Of a stretch of DNA of 64,000 nt, positions 46,000 through 57,044 are shown piece after piece. Each line of letters begins with the position of its first letter. Position 1 is the stretch's first letter. The notes beneath the pieces are model-generated. The model was not told the origin of the DNA and ran no database searches. It was given only the letters and a program-made list of their open reading frames with translations. The position numbers were made by a program, and so were the translations under genes. The stretch covers positions 18,787,310-18,851,309 of the forward strand of contig JAJEKV010000004.1 in NCBI GenBank assembly GCA_021234155.1, written 5' to 3'. This DNA comes from Isoetes taiwanensis (Eukaryota > Streptophyta > Lycopodiopsida > Isoetales > Isoetaceae).

Positions 46000-48600
46000 A
46001 GAAAGGTGCCAATTTTTTTATTCCCTGCTGATCTTTCCGTACATTCTGATTTTGCTCTAAATATTGTAGCCTGCATTTAGAAGGATAGTTTATAATTAGT
46101 TGGTGTTAGTCTGAAGCAAAAAGACCTTCAAACGGTCTAAAAATAAAAAAATAATATGCTTCGCTTGTGGTCAATGATGTTGTGCCTAATATATGTCCGA
46201 TTTGATATTATACGAAGGATCAAGTTATATTACGCTATAATGGGTAGACAAGATCACTAATGTGATCTTGTCTACCAAGAAGACACCTAAATGGGCCACG
46301 CAATGAAGAAGTTATGGGCAAAAACATTTATTACCGCATAGTAATAGCATCCAAAGAGCTTAGAAGATTTGCCATGGCGGTTATTGCATGAAATAATATA
46401 ATGGTGAATTCTCATGTATGTCCATCCCATAAAGAATATTAATTTTGTAACCTTGTATGCACATTCATGGTAAGATTATTTATTACAAGAAATTTATCGG
46501 GCCGCGAACATTTCTCTTTCCCAAATTGCCTTGGCTAGAATTTTACCTACTGTGCAATTCTCCTCTTGGCAATTGGCTTCCGATTCAACCTCACTAGAGC
46601 TCGATGCTTTTCTTCTCCTCAAATATTACCATCAACAAAGCAATGTGGAAACTTGAGTAACAAAATGCATAAATTATTCAATGTTATATCCCCTTCCCAG
46701 CACATCTCCTGATCTTGCTCATTCATTCAAAATTTGATCTCTTGGATACATCTCAATATTTGGCTCTTACTCACATTAATCATGAGATGCATCATGCATT
46801 TTTACATTCCTTAAATCCATTGATACAATTCTGCTTCATGGCATTTGCCGAATTTACATTGCTAGACTGCAGGTGAATCTTAAGAGAATGTACAACAAAT
46901 GTGAAATTGGGGTTGAAATTTGATTCTGGAAAGTAGTAATCTCGGTTGCATAAGAGTAGACGTACATAATTTGCATAAGTCCGTTGGAATGGACTTTTCT
47001 ATGAATTCAGCTGTCAAACATAGCATTCATTGAAAAATAGTAGAGCAGATAGATGCAAAATTCTATTACACAAGAAAAACATTTCTTTTTCTGTAAATTA
47101 ATACTCTTCCTTAAGTTTTGATTGTCTATGTGGGCTAAAAATCTGGAAGACTTTCGGTTTACAGCCCCCCCTTCCAGAAAACACCGCCGGAAAGTTCCAG
47201 ATGAAGACAAAACAGGAAAAAAACGGATAAAAAGCATGGAAAATGTTAAAAACATGAAAAAAATTGCCCAGAAAAGCTTTTTCGGGGCCGGGGGGGTGTT
47301 GTAAATCGAAAACTACCTTTAAGCTTGTAAGAGGCTAAAAATAAAACATTGTAACTCTATGATTGTTGTCCTAATGAAGACCAATAAACCACAAGAAACA
47401 AATCTATGATTAAATCCAGAGAAAACTTACATCCTTGAATTGAAGGAGTCCAACTTATGCCAGATTAAAGACCGTGACATGAGCGGATTCGGCAGGGATG
47501 ATAAAGCTGAACCAAACTCATATCTTCCAATCTCATGAGCTCCACTTCGGGTATACACGACGTGGGCGCCATCGTGTGATCAATGCCTTTACAACTTAAC
47601 ACTAACCAGGCCTGCAATCCATATGATGGGCAACATACCACAAAATGGAAGGTAGCAACATATCACAAAAGGGAAGGCACAGAGAGAGTTTACTGCATCT
47701 TATCATGCATCAAACAAACCAAATCAGGGTAATAAAGAGTGGTTAAAATTCGCCAAATGGCGATTTTTTAGACCTTTAGTCAAATTTCATGGCTAAAGTT
47801 ATAATTTAGCCATTCCAAAAGGGGGTAAATTCTGAACGCTTAGAGTTTAGCCGGGATTGTTTGCTGCATGGTGTACTGAATCGCCTTCTCTAAAGTTGAT
47901 TAGGAGAACTCTGATCAATTCAAATAGACATGTCAATTCTATTTAGGGACCTCTTTCACTTAGGAATTGCCATTAGCTACCTCAATCATATTTTGAATTT
48001 GTATCTATAAGTTGTTTAGGTTAAATGCTATGAAGAATGTGACATGATGTGCATTTTAAGCTTTAAATAGTAGTGCTCTCTTCTTGCAATTGTTGACCCT
48101 AAAGGGCTTTATTTTGGATGCATTTGACCCCAACGTAAACATGCATGTTCCTTTAAACGATATTGTTTATTCCTTATGAATTGTACTTTGAACAACTTTG
48201 TTATCGTTTTGTAAAAAAAGCATATTGAATCAATGTCATTCATGTACTAATCAGTGCTCAAAGTTTGAAGTTAAATAGTTGCACTTTAGCTGGGGATCAA
48301 GAAAAATTTGCCAACATCAGAATTTCATGTCATATAAATTTTACATTTTAGCCAAGTGGGAAGATAATTAAAGGGCTTTATTTTACCAAATTTCGCCAAG
48401 TAAAAAATCTAGGAACTTTTGTTTTCCATAGGTTTAGCCAAAATTTGAATAGAAAAACATTTAGGGCCGTTAAAATTTACCTTGAAACCAAATGTCACAC
48501 CAAATTGCCGCCTTCAATCCTGTTCAAAAATCATCTGAGGACAGGGTATGTTGCCTTGATTCCCAGATCAAAATCATCTGAAAAGTTTTACAGGATAAAA
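46000..48600. other. AT-rich stretch without a supported gene
   Basis: No recognisable coding sequence. Small Lys-rich frames near 47007-47304 overlap on opposite strands and look accidental. Part of this could be intron of a gene whose exon lies at 48612-48850. Confidence 0.35.
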
Positions 48601-48611
48601 ATGCTCTTACC

Positions 48612-48850
48612 ATTTCAAAATGCTGTATAAGCTGTGACAGCCTTGCAGCAGCGCTGGAACCGGTGTGGAGAGCAGAGTCGGACAAAGGGCCCAACGGACC
48701 ATTCTTAATGTTAGCCTTAAGAATCTCTAAATCTGTCCTGGAGTAAGCAAACCGGCCAAGTGTCTGCAGGTTTGCTCGTGTTGCAAACACACCCACAAAG
48801 GAGAGAGCCGATTTAGCTCTAGCTGTCAAAATGGCCGCATCTGCTAGTTG
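48612..48850 (-). CDS. Probable exon of an unknown protein
   Basis: The minus strand reads GLQLADAAILTARAKSALSF, then GRFAYSRTDLEILKANIKNG and SSAAARLSQLIQHFEM. Directly after it comes a strong splice donor, GTAAGAG. The Ala/Leu-rich helical character and clean donor suggest a real exon, but I do not know the family. Upstream of it lies a short tandem repeat, so the start is uncertain. The next plus-strand gene begins 240 bp away. Confidence 0.35.
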
Positions 48851-48853
48851 CAA

Positions 48854-48927
48854 CCCTCTGGACTTCCTCCTTTCCAAATCCTCTGGACTTCAATCCTTTC
48901 CAAATCCGACCCTCTGGACTTCCTCCT
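48854..48927. repeat. Short tandem repeat, unit about 27-30 bp, 2.6 copies
   Basis: The word CCTCTGGACTTC followed by CTTTCCAAATCC recurs three times with small changes. Confidence 0.65.
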
Positions 48928-49161
48928 GAATGCGAGCTCAAAAACCCCTTTCTTCCTTTCTCAACATTCCTAATCCAGATTCTACCTCTGAAGCGCCAGC
49001 TACGGTGTCTCCAAGCGCCTGCTTTGGTCCCTCTTAGCTTTCATATCTGTTTCTTCCACAATATCTGCTCCATTCTTCTGGAACCTAACAGTATGCAAAA
49101 GAGCTACTACATCCTGGTTGCATGAAGAATGGCAAGAAATCTGTTATGACTATGCTTACTG

Positions 49162-49369
49162 TGTTGGAAACTGGAAAGCATGGCAAGGTTGACGCTTGTC
49201 CTATAGTTAGGATAGTTGCCTTTTGTGTTCCTAAATTAAAGGACACGGTTGAAGATATCACGGCATGCAGCCTAGTCGTTTCTATATTAAGACTTATGAG
49301 ATGTATAAAGATAGATCCAATGAATTGAAACGGTGCTTCTTCTGGCGTCAATTTTTCTTAACTGAAATA
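49162..49369 (+). repeat. Copia-2 5' LTR
   Basis: 208 bp with a TATA-like CTATATTAAG near 49284. The primer-binding site follows immediately. Confidence 0.92.
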
Positions 49370-49425
49370 TGGTATCAGAGCGGGTCATCCTCTGTGGATA
49401 AGAGGTTGCTCAAGATTAGAGCGAA

Positions 49426-49950
49426 ATGGGAAAGATCGAGAGATTGTCCCATAGTAATGCCTTCTACTGGTTCATTAAGGTCAGAGGAAAGCTTGCAGAG
49501 AAGGGCTTATGGAATATAGTATCTGGAGATGAGCCTAGACCGGTTGTTTCAAGTAAGAAAGGGTTATCCATGACCACAAGACCACCTAGTGCTGCTCAGA
49601 TAGTTAAAGGATCCACCTCTGGATCCAAAAGTGAACCTGTAGAAGCAGATGCTAGTGCAAAGGCATTAGAGGCTGAGAATGCTGCTCTCTTGAAATGGGT
49701 GCAGAAGGACTGGGAGGCAAGAAATCGCCTCATGAGATACCTTGATGATACAATGATTGCTCAGGTAGAAGCAATAGGAAGTGCCAAAGAAGCATGGGAG
49801 CAGCTCATGGCAATTTACAAGAAAAAGCATTTCTCTCAACAGGCCAATCTCTATGCTGTGGTATTTACTACCAAACTTAAAGAATGTTCCTCAGCTGAGG
49901 AGTACATATCAAAGATAAAAACTGAAGGGTATGGAGAAAGGGCTCGATGA
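49426..49950 (+). CDS. Copia-2 gag, N-terminal part
   Basis: It encodes the capsid-type region: SNAFYWFIKVRGKLAEKGLW, then LMRYLDDTMIAQVEAIGSAK and EAWEQLMAIYKKKHFSQQAN, the UBN2-like gag fold. It ends 20 bp after the start of the next frame, which continues the same protein one base later. So a single-base shift at about 49928-49931 separates gag from the rest; it may be a mutation or a site for ribosomal frameshifting. Confidence 0.85.
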   Translation: MGKIERLSHSNAFYWFIKVRGKLAEKGLWNIVSGDEPRPVVSSKKGLSMTTRPPSAAQIVKGSTSGSKSEPVEADASAKALEAENAALLKWVQKDWEARNRLMRYLDDTMIAQVEAIGSAKEAWEQLMAIYKKKHFSQQANLYAVVFTTKLKECSSAEEYISKIKTEGYGERAR

Positions 49951-52900
49951 TGATCTCATTGTTGGTGCCCTTCTGTTAGGCCTTCCTACTTCTTATAACA
50001 GTGTTAAGAATCTTATTGGATCTGCTAAGCATGTGCAGCTTGAATGGGCATGTCAGCAGATTTTGATGGAAGAAGCCAACCAAGCTGGTGGAAAGAAGAT
50101 AGGGAATAAAGAAAGCCAAGCATTTGTAGGTCGGAATGAAGGGAATGAAAGCAGAAAATGCTTCAACTGTGGCAAACAGGATCATTTGGCTAGAGATTGT
50201 CAAGAACCAGATAAGTGTAAGAGGAAGCAGAAATCTCAAGATAAGAAAGGAAATTCTCATGGGCACAAGGCATCCAAAGTCAGCAAATCTGAAGAGTCGG
50301 ATGGATCCTCAAGCAGTGATTCACTGGTGACGGTAACCAGGGCATTTGTTGCTGTCCAACCAAAAGAGAGATTGATCCATACGATTTGTGATTGGTTTTG
50401 TAAGTACATTCAATGCCTAGTTCTGATTATTTTGAAAGCAGTACACATTTGTAAGTCCATGACCTCAGTAGATGATATAGAAATCATAGGACAGGAGGAT
50501 CTACATGGAAAAGCAATGTGTTTTATAGCAGAGGTAGAGAATGGAAACTGGTACCTAGACTCAGGAGCCAGTGATCATATGACAAGCAGAAAAGACCTCT
50601 TCAAGGACTTCACGAGTGTTTCAAGCAACAAAAAGGTGAAAATTGGGAAAGGTCTGCTCAAAGTAATAGGGTATGGTGTTGTAGCATTAAGGCTCCCTAC
50701 CGGAATGGTGCATTTGAAGAACACATTGTGTGTTCCAGATCTTGAAGTGAACTTAATATCTATTGGGAAAATGGATGATGCTGGGCTATATGCCACATTT
50801 GGAGGAGGAAAGTGCCTCATTAAAGATGAGAAGAACTATGTTTTGGCTGAAGGAAATAAGGATGAAGGTATATATAAACTCAGCCGGTCTCAAAGTCCCT
50901 CTATTGCTTTAAGCGCAGCAGCAGCAAATATCAATCAGATCTGGCACGAGAGAATGGGCCATGTGAACTATCAGTTCCTTAAGAAGATGGAAGAGAAAAA
51001 TTTTGTCAAAGGGCTTCCTAGAGTCAAAACTCCCACTGGTGTATGTGAAGGATGTGCTCTTGCCAAGCTAAGCCGAAAACCTTATCATAAGCAGAAGGGG
51101 ACACGTGCTTCTCAGCCATTGGAACTGATTCATATGGATGTATGGGGACCAGCCAGAGTCACATCCATAGGAGGATCCAGGTATTTTTTATTAATCATTG
51201 ATGATTATACTAGAAAAAATTGGGTTTACTTTCTCAAGAACAAGTCAGAAGTTTTTGAACACTTCAAGATTTGGAAAGCCATGGTTGAAAATTTTATGGA
51301 CAAGAAGATAAAAGAAATAAGGACTGACCAAGGTGGAGAGTTCAATAGTGGTGAATTTTCAGACTTCTTGCAGGTCTTGGGAATCAGGCATGAAACCTCT
51401 GTTGCCCATGAACACCAGCAGAATGGTGTGGTTGAACGGAAAAATCGAACTGTGTTGGAGTGTGCACGTGCCATGTTTCTATCCAAAGATATTGATCACA
51501 AGTTCTGGGCTGAAGCAGTTCATACTGCAGTTTACCTCATCAATAGAGCACCCACAAAAGCGTTGACTTCTAGTGTTCTCGAGGAGGCATGGACAGGAGA
51601 AAAACCAGTTGTGGATGGCCTTAAAATCTTTGGGTGTACTGCGTATGTCCACCTCTCCAAGGCAGAAAGGAAACTAGGGAAGCTATCCAACAGGGGAGTA
51701 CCATGCATGTTTGTAGGCTATGGTGAGACCATCAAAGGATACAAATTGTTTGTGCCTTCAACACGCAAAATGATCATACGAAGAAGTGTGGTCTTCAATG
51801 AACAAGATTTCAAGATTGGCCAAAACAAAGTCCCTGCCCCTTTTGATCCCCTTGGCACTGCTCCAGAAATGAAAGGCCCTGATACTAGTGACTCTGAATC
51901 TGAAAATGATGATAATGCAGGTGATGTGCCTCTAGAAGAAAGTGAACTTCCATCTGAACCCGAATCTAGACCAGAAAGTAGTGATGAGGATGCAGATGAG
52001 TCTCCTTTAGAGCTCCCAAGGAGATCTAGCAGGTCACGGAGAAATACAGAAAGAATGCAAGACTATCTTAACAGTAGAAAACCTCGCGGATCTGCCTATC
52101 TTGCATTGCACAGCAGCTCGTCAATTGATGAACCATCTTCATTTAGTGATGCCATGAAGGCACCTGAACACTCCAAATGGCAACAGGCAATGGCTGAGGA
52201 ATATGAATCCCTTATGGAGAATGAGACGTGGACTTTGTGTAAGTTACCACCTGGGAGGAAGGCCATAACCTGTAAGTGGTTGTACAAACTTAAGTATGAT
52301 GAACATAACACCATTTCCAGGTACAAAGCCAGATTAGTGGCACGTGGATGCTCCCAAACTGCAGGCATTGACTATCAAGAGACATTTGCCCCTGTGGCTC
52401 GTCTTACTTCAGTGAGAGTAGTACTTGCCTTAGCTGCCAAACTGGGATTAGATCTGCAACAAATGGATGTTAAATCCGCATTCCTTCATGGACGGCTCGA
52501 GGAAGAGGTCTATTTAAAACAACCTCCTGGCTTTGTAAAACAAGGATCTGAAACTGTTGTGTGCAGGCTCAAAAAGGCTATCTACGGGCTAAAACAGTCC
52601 CCTAGACTTTGGTATAAGACCATTCATAGTTTTTTCTCAAACCAGGGCTTTGATAGAAGTGATGCAGACTGGAATGTCTATGTAAAGCAGCTTGGGTTCC
52701 AATTCATCATCATTGTGTTGTATGTCGATGATTGGATCCTAGCCTCCAATTCCACCATGCTGATGCAGCAGACTAAGACTTCCTTAGCAGCTCGGTTCCA
52801 CATGACGGACTTAGGACCACTCAAATACTTTTTGGGTATTCATGTCCTTGCAGATCAGGAGCATAAGACCATCACCATCCATCAAGGGAAAGCTGTTGAG

Positions 52901-53041
52901 TCTCTCTTAACAAAGTGCAACATGCACTCCACCAGACATGTAAGCACCCCCGCAGTGCATTCTAGTTCGTCATTTGAAACGTGCTCTCCAAAGCGCAGTC
53001 ATAATGTTGTTGTCATAATGTTGTTGTCAGGTCAACCTTGA
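49931..53041 (+). CDS. Copia-2 gag-pol polyprotein without RNase H
   Basis: A 1036-codon frame. It runs from the gag C-terminus (KGLDDDLIVGALLLGLPTSY) to a zinc knuckle (CFNCGKQDHLARDC, near residues 77-90). Protease follows (WYLDSGASDHMT), then the integrase zinc finger (HERMGH...CEGCALAK) and core (HMDVWGP, RTDQGGEF, QQNGVVERKNRT). RT carries YKARLVARGCSQTAGIDYQE, AIYGLKQSPRLWY and the catalytic LYVDDW. The frame then ends shortly after VSTPAVHSSSSFETC, where RNase H should begin (typically about 200 further residues). The tail NVVVIMLLSGQP runs into the polypurine tract. No stop or frameshift lies within it. Confidence 0.93.
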   Translation: MEKGLDDDLIVGALLLGLPTSYNSVKNLIGSAKHVQLEWACQQILMEEANQAGGKKIGNKESQAFVGRNEGNESRKCFNCGKQDHLARDCQEPDKCKRKQKSQDKKGNSHGHKASKVSKSEESDGSSSSDSLVTVTRAFVAVQPKERLIHTICDWFCKYIQCLVLIILKAVHICKSMTSVDDIEIIGQEDLHGKAMCFIAEVENGNWYLDSGASDHMTSRKDLFKDFTSVSSNKKVKIGKGLLKVIGYGVVALRLPTGMVHLKNTLCVPDLEVNLISIGKMDDAGLYATFGGGKCLIKDEKNYVLAEGNKDEGIYKLSRSQSPSIALSAAAANINQIWHERMGHVNYQFLKKMEEKNFVKGLPRVKTPTGVCEGCALAKLSRKPYHKQKGTRASQPLELIHMDVWGPARVTSIGGSRYFLLIIDDYTRKNWVYFLKNKSEVFEHFKIWKAMVENFMDKKIKEIRTDQGGEFNSGEFSDFLQVLGIRHETSVAHEHQQNGVVERKNRTVLECARAMFLSKDIDHKFWAEAVHTAVYLINRAPTKALTSSVLEEAWTGEKPVVDGLKIFGCTAYVHLSKAERKLGKLSNRGVPCMFVGYGETIKGYKLFVPSTRKMIIRRSVVFNEQDFKIGQNKVPAPFDPLGTAPEMKGPDTSDSESENDDNAGDVPLEESELPSEPESRPESSDEDADESPLELPRRSSRSRRNTERMQDYLNSRKPRGSAYLALHSSSSIDEPSSFSDAMKAPEHSKWQQAMAEEYESLMENETWTLCKLPPGRKAITCKWLYKLKYDEHNTISRYKARLVARGCSQTAGIDYQETFAPVARLTSVRVVLALAAKLGLDLQQMDVKSAFLHGRLEEEVYLKQPPGFVKQGSETVVCRLKKAIYGLKQSPRLWYKTIHSFFSNQGFDRSDADWNVYVKQLGFQFIIIVLYVDDWILASNSTMLMQQTKTSLAARFHMTDLGPLKYFLGIHVLADQEHKTITIHQGKAVESLLTKCNMHSTRHVSTPAVHSSSSFETCSPKRSHNVVVIMLLSGQP

Positions 53042-53048
53042 GGGGGAG

Positions 53049-53256
53049 TGTTGGAAACTGGAAAGCATGGCAAGGTTGACGCTTGTCCTATAGTTAGGAT
53101 AGTTGCCTTTTGTGTTCCTAAATTAAAGGACACGGTTGAAGATATCACGGCATGCAGCCTAGTCGTTTCTATATTAAGACTTATGAGATGTATAAAGATA
53201 GATCCAATGAATTGAAACGGTGCTTCTTCTGGTGTCAATTTTTCTTAACTGAAATA
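53049..53256 (+). repeat. Copia-2 3' LTR
   Basis: 208 bp, one difference from the 5' copy, followed by the TACTG duplication. Confidence 0.92.
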
Positions 53257-53589
53257 TACTGCTTGTGGCCTGGCAGGCGCGCTCAGTTGGATTGTCTGTT
53301 ACCCTGTTGATGTTGCCAAATCTAGGTTGCAAGCACAGAGTGGTCATGATATTCGCTACCATGGTGTTGCAGATTGTCTCAGAAAGATTATCCAAGAAGA
53401 AGGTGCCTCTGTCCTCTGGCGTGGGCTCGGCACTGCCGTCACTCGTGCTTATATTTGCAATGGTGCTATAATCTTCTTGAAGAATGCAACTCCGGCGAGC
53501 CCATGGCATGATTTAGAGAGCAATAATTTCACTCTTGCGTTAAGGATTCTGGAAAATTTCAAGCAGATCTAATTGCAAGAAAGATTTAG

Positions 53590-54955
53590 CGAGTACAGAA
53601 CCTTCCACCCACTATAGCTCCGGCTGCGCGGTTAAAAGACTTTTCTGAAGAAGAAAAAGGGAATGGATTAAGACCACGTTTCCATCGCCATTTTTTGATG
53701 GAAGGCGCCATCCTCCTAGTCGAATTTCTGGAACCCCATCCCCAGCTGAAGCCCACCACAGGAAGACATTCTGCATGTTGGCACCTCTCGGTTCGAGGTT
53801 TGAGCAATAAAGACGAGCCTGGCTTGGCTATGGCAGGGCCGAACTTCGCCTAATTGGAGCAGGCCGGATTGCTTGCAGGGGAAGAACGCGGCATCCCTGG
53901 GTTTTTTCTTTTTTCTTGAATTTGAAAATGCAATATAAGCATACGTGTCGACCCCACTTCTGTCCTCAGCCCAGAAACATTAGACTTCAAAATTTTAAGA
54001 ACAAAATACACTGCTTTACATAGGTAGTGATATCAATGGTAAAGTAAAGAACAAATGCTAGTCGCTGATGCATTGGGTTTTCCTTCCCATCCTCTTTTCC
54101 CGAAGCTTGAAGATTGCATCTTCGTCTCCATGCCTCCATACAAATGGAGTAGATATTGCAGGGACAATATTGAGCATTATTATGACTAGAAGTTATCTTT
54201 TACAATCAGATATGTAGCTATTGGGGCTCCGTGAAATATTTTCTAAGGATTGACATTTTTGGGCAAAACTGTAAAACTTGATGATTCTAAAGAGGGCACC
54301 GATCTTTAATTTGGACTGCACATGATCAAGCATGAACCATAAGAGGCTTTCTGATTTGAGCTGTCCCTTTTCTGCACTATTTTTCTCCATTTGTAAATTC
54401 CTTCTAGATATTATAGTATTGACCTATATCGAAGTATTGTTTAGATATTAGTAAGAAGTTTTTCTAACCAGCAGCAAAAGAAAACACCTACAACCCAGAA
54501 ACATATGAAGTTGATTGCTTCCGGCTTCCCAAGCTCTCATTGAAAATGCTTAAGTCACAATGAATGGGGCATCATGCAAGCTTTGAAACATCATGGCTCA
54601 TCGCCCTTCATCCTTAGATTCAGTTCAATGACATACCACTATACCAAAATATGTAAAATCATAAACTACAAAACTTTATTTTACTTACGGTAACTTGCCA
54701 AATCAGGTCCCTAAGTACCAAACCCACAACACCTATTCTTATAGAGCTACACCATTAAGCGGTCATATATCTTAGAAAAACCCATAATACACAAACTATA
54801 GATTCACAAGCCATAACAAATAGATCATACCAGACCATTACATCATTAGGTGTTCTATCCAAACAAACTTAGGTTTTGAACGTGTTTTATATGCCCGATG
54901 TTCTGGGTTTGCAGTTTCCAGTCAGATGGTGGAGATTTAACCTCATAGAGCATAT
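53590..54955. other. No supported gene
   Basis: The first 350 bp are GC-richer with short frames on both strands. The remainder is AT-rich spacer. Confidence 0.35.
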
Positions 54956-54959
54956 TCGG

Positions 54960-57040
54960 GATTGTTTAAGTTAACTGCAATCTACATACATGATAGGCTA
55001 AAGGTAACACATACTCTCCATGTCTCCTTTACTGAGGAAGTTATATATGCTTTAACAATGCGTTGCTTAGCTTCAAATGAACACCCAAGCATCACGGGCT
55101 CTATTGCCCTTGAAAATGAAGAGATTTTCTTCTTTTCCAACTTGACCAAATGATCCATTCTGAAGCCAAATAAAATGCTCTCTTTGCTAGATTATCCCAG
55201 GAACTTGGATAAACTGCCAATAAGACTTGTTGGCTATTCAAATTGCAGTTGAAAAGACTCTGAAGCCACAACCAAGCCGGTCTAGCATGCTGGCATAAGA
55301 AGAAACAATGCTCGATTGTCTCATCCCTCTGAGTGCATAAAGGGCATGTCGCTGACACCTTAGGACGAAATTTGTGGACCAAAACATTGGCTCACATACA
55401 CCTATGGATGATTTGCCACCATGAAACTGACAGCTTGGGATAAAGTAACTTATTCCAAACCCATTTCTAAGCTGCTTTCTGGCGATTCACTAGTACCACC
55501 AAAGGCCATTTTTGTGAGGGAAATGCCTCCACAACGAAAAGGATCTTATACATAGAATTCACCAAGTGCTCGGCCTTAACATTCTCGTGAACAATCCGAA
55601 GATGGGAAGCCACTACTTGTGGTATAAGATGAAGAATGGAGATGAAATTTTTTCAAACTGCATAATCCCATCTCAAAAGAAGGAACTTTGTTTGGAATTC
55701 TTCCCATGTCAGAAATCGCGTGTCACTGTGCCATGCAGAAATTGTAAGTACAAATGCTTTTATCATTAAAAGTGCATCTGTTTGGTTAGCGCCCAAAGGG
55801 ATCCACTAACAATTAGATCCAGTGAAACTCCTTGCCATGGGGTGGAGACAGAAGAGTGTGCGCACGGTATTCCATGCATCAAGCAGCCCTTTTAGGAAAG
55901 GGGACGTGTAAGGATAAACTGAAAATCGATAAAAGAGAGTCCAGGGAAGCAGTGGCTTGATAGTTGGAGAGCCAAAGGAGACACAAAGCTGCAAGGATTG
56001 ATAGAAAAGCCATGAGCCCAAAGACTCATCAACATTGTTCAAGATCCTCCAGATGAACTTGGAAATCAATACTTTGCTCTGTCGGAGAAAGTCCAAGCCC
56101 CTCTCCACTTCATCCAACTAACCGTGGCATCATCCCCTTCTTCTACGCCACTCCAGATGAAATTTCGAACGATCCTAATGATGAGCTGCATCTTCGCTTG
56201 TGGTGCTAGTACAAGTGAAGCTATATATACATGTGTGCCACTCAAAACTGATTTGGCTACAGTAATTCGACCTTCCATTGACAATTTAACTATGGACTAC
56301 CAGAACAAGTGCTTTTCCAAGCCCTTAACAACAGTATCCCATGCATCTCCAGATGAAATATGAATCCTCACAAGAATACCAAGAAGTTTGGTCGCTTTAC
56401 CATGAGGAAGGACCTTCCATGGAAGTGCAGTAACGCACGGAGGAACTGGAGTATCCAGCATCCATAATGCAGTACACTTCTGCCATCCAACAAAGATGTC
56501 GGATGCTAAAGAAAAGAAATCCAGTAGTGAGATGGTGTTCTGTAGATTTTGCTCATCAGAAAAGTGTCACCCGTGCACTGATTACAAATCTCATGTGACC
56601 CATTATACATGGGGAGTTCGTGCAAGATGCCATCTTGTGCAGCAAGTGAGAAAATCTGAGAGAGGACCTCTGCTACAATGGTGAAGAGCAACGGCGCCAA
56701 TGAGCAACCCTGATGAATGCAACTCTGATGAATGCCTCGACCAATCTGAAAGAATGCCAAAGGCTCTTCTTGAAAAAGACAGCAGAATGAGCAGAATAGT
56801 GGAGTCTCATGACATCCGTAATGAAGTGTCCACCAACGCCAAGATGCAAGAGACACTTTTCCAAAAAAGCCCAATCAACAGTGTCATATGCTTTTTGCAA
56901 AATCTAACTTCAAGTAAACAATCTTATGAGCCTGCAATCTCGCCCAAGAAATGCCCTTGTAGACGGCCGCTACATTATTTAAAATATATCGTCGAGGTAG
57001 GAAACCTGATTGCAGAGGAGATAGAATCAGTAAGTTGGCA
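54960..57040 (-). mobile_element. LINE-F: L1-type element, RT to zinc domain, decayed
   Basis: Minus-strand order from 57040: FLPRRYILNNVAAVYKGISW, LQAHKIVYLKLDF, AYDTVDWAFLEKCLLHLGVG, QGCSLAPLLFTIVAEVLSQI, then the catalytic box as QCTGDTFL (YADD changed to CTGD). The thumb (MEGRITVAKSVLSGTHVYIA), SKVLISKFIWRILNNVDES and the zinc domain (CPLCTQRDETIEHCFFLC) follow, then WSSWKRR. A small in-frame duplication (FIRVAFIRVA, near 56700-56730) is visible. Multiple frameshifts are present. It is the longest copy of this family in the window but still lacks the endonuclease and ORF1. Confidence 0.92.
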
Positions 57041-57044
57041 AGGT

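Larger units (their letters stand above)
49162..53256 (+). mobile_element. Copia-2: very young LTR retrotransposon lacking RNase H
   Basis: LTRs at 49162-49369 and 53049-53256 are 208 bp each and differ at one site (TGGCGTC/TGGTGTC). They start TGTTGG and end GAAATA, so the termini are TG...TA rather than TG...CA. TACTG is duplicated at 49157-49161 and 53257-53261. The initiator tRNA-Met primer site TGGTATCAGAGC starts at 49370, and the polypurine tract GAGGGGGAG lies just before 53049. The whole element is 4095 bp, short for Copia, because the end of pol is deleted. Confidence 0.96.
49092..53572 (+). pseudogene. Mitochondrial carrier (acyl-carnitine/BOU-like) exon split by Copia-2
   Basis: A splice acceptor (CTAACAG, ending 49091) precedes YAKELLHPGCMKNGKKS. 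The frame continues to 49161 and resumes at 53262 without shift once the Copia and one TACTG are removed: MTMLTACGLAGALSWIVCYP, then VDVAKSRLQAQSG, YHGVADCLRKIIQEEGAS and VLWRGLGTAVTRAYICNGAI. This is the third carrier repeat with its PxDxxKxR-type signature (YPVDVAKSR), characteristic of inner-membrane solute carriers. Conservation ends near 53478; the frame runs on to a stop at 53570-53572 with unrelated residues, and the usual C-terminal aromatic ending is not seen. Exons for repeats 1 and 2 are not visible upstream. The insertion adds 4.1 kb with stops, so this allele is probably null. Confidence 0.78.
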
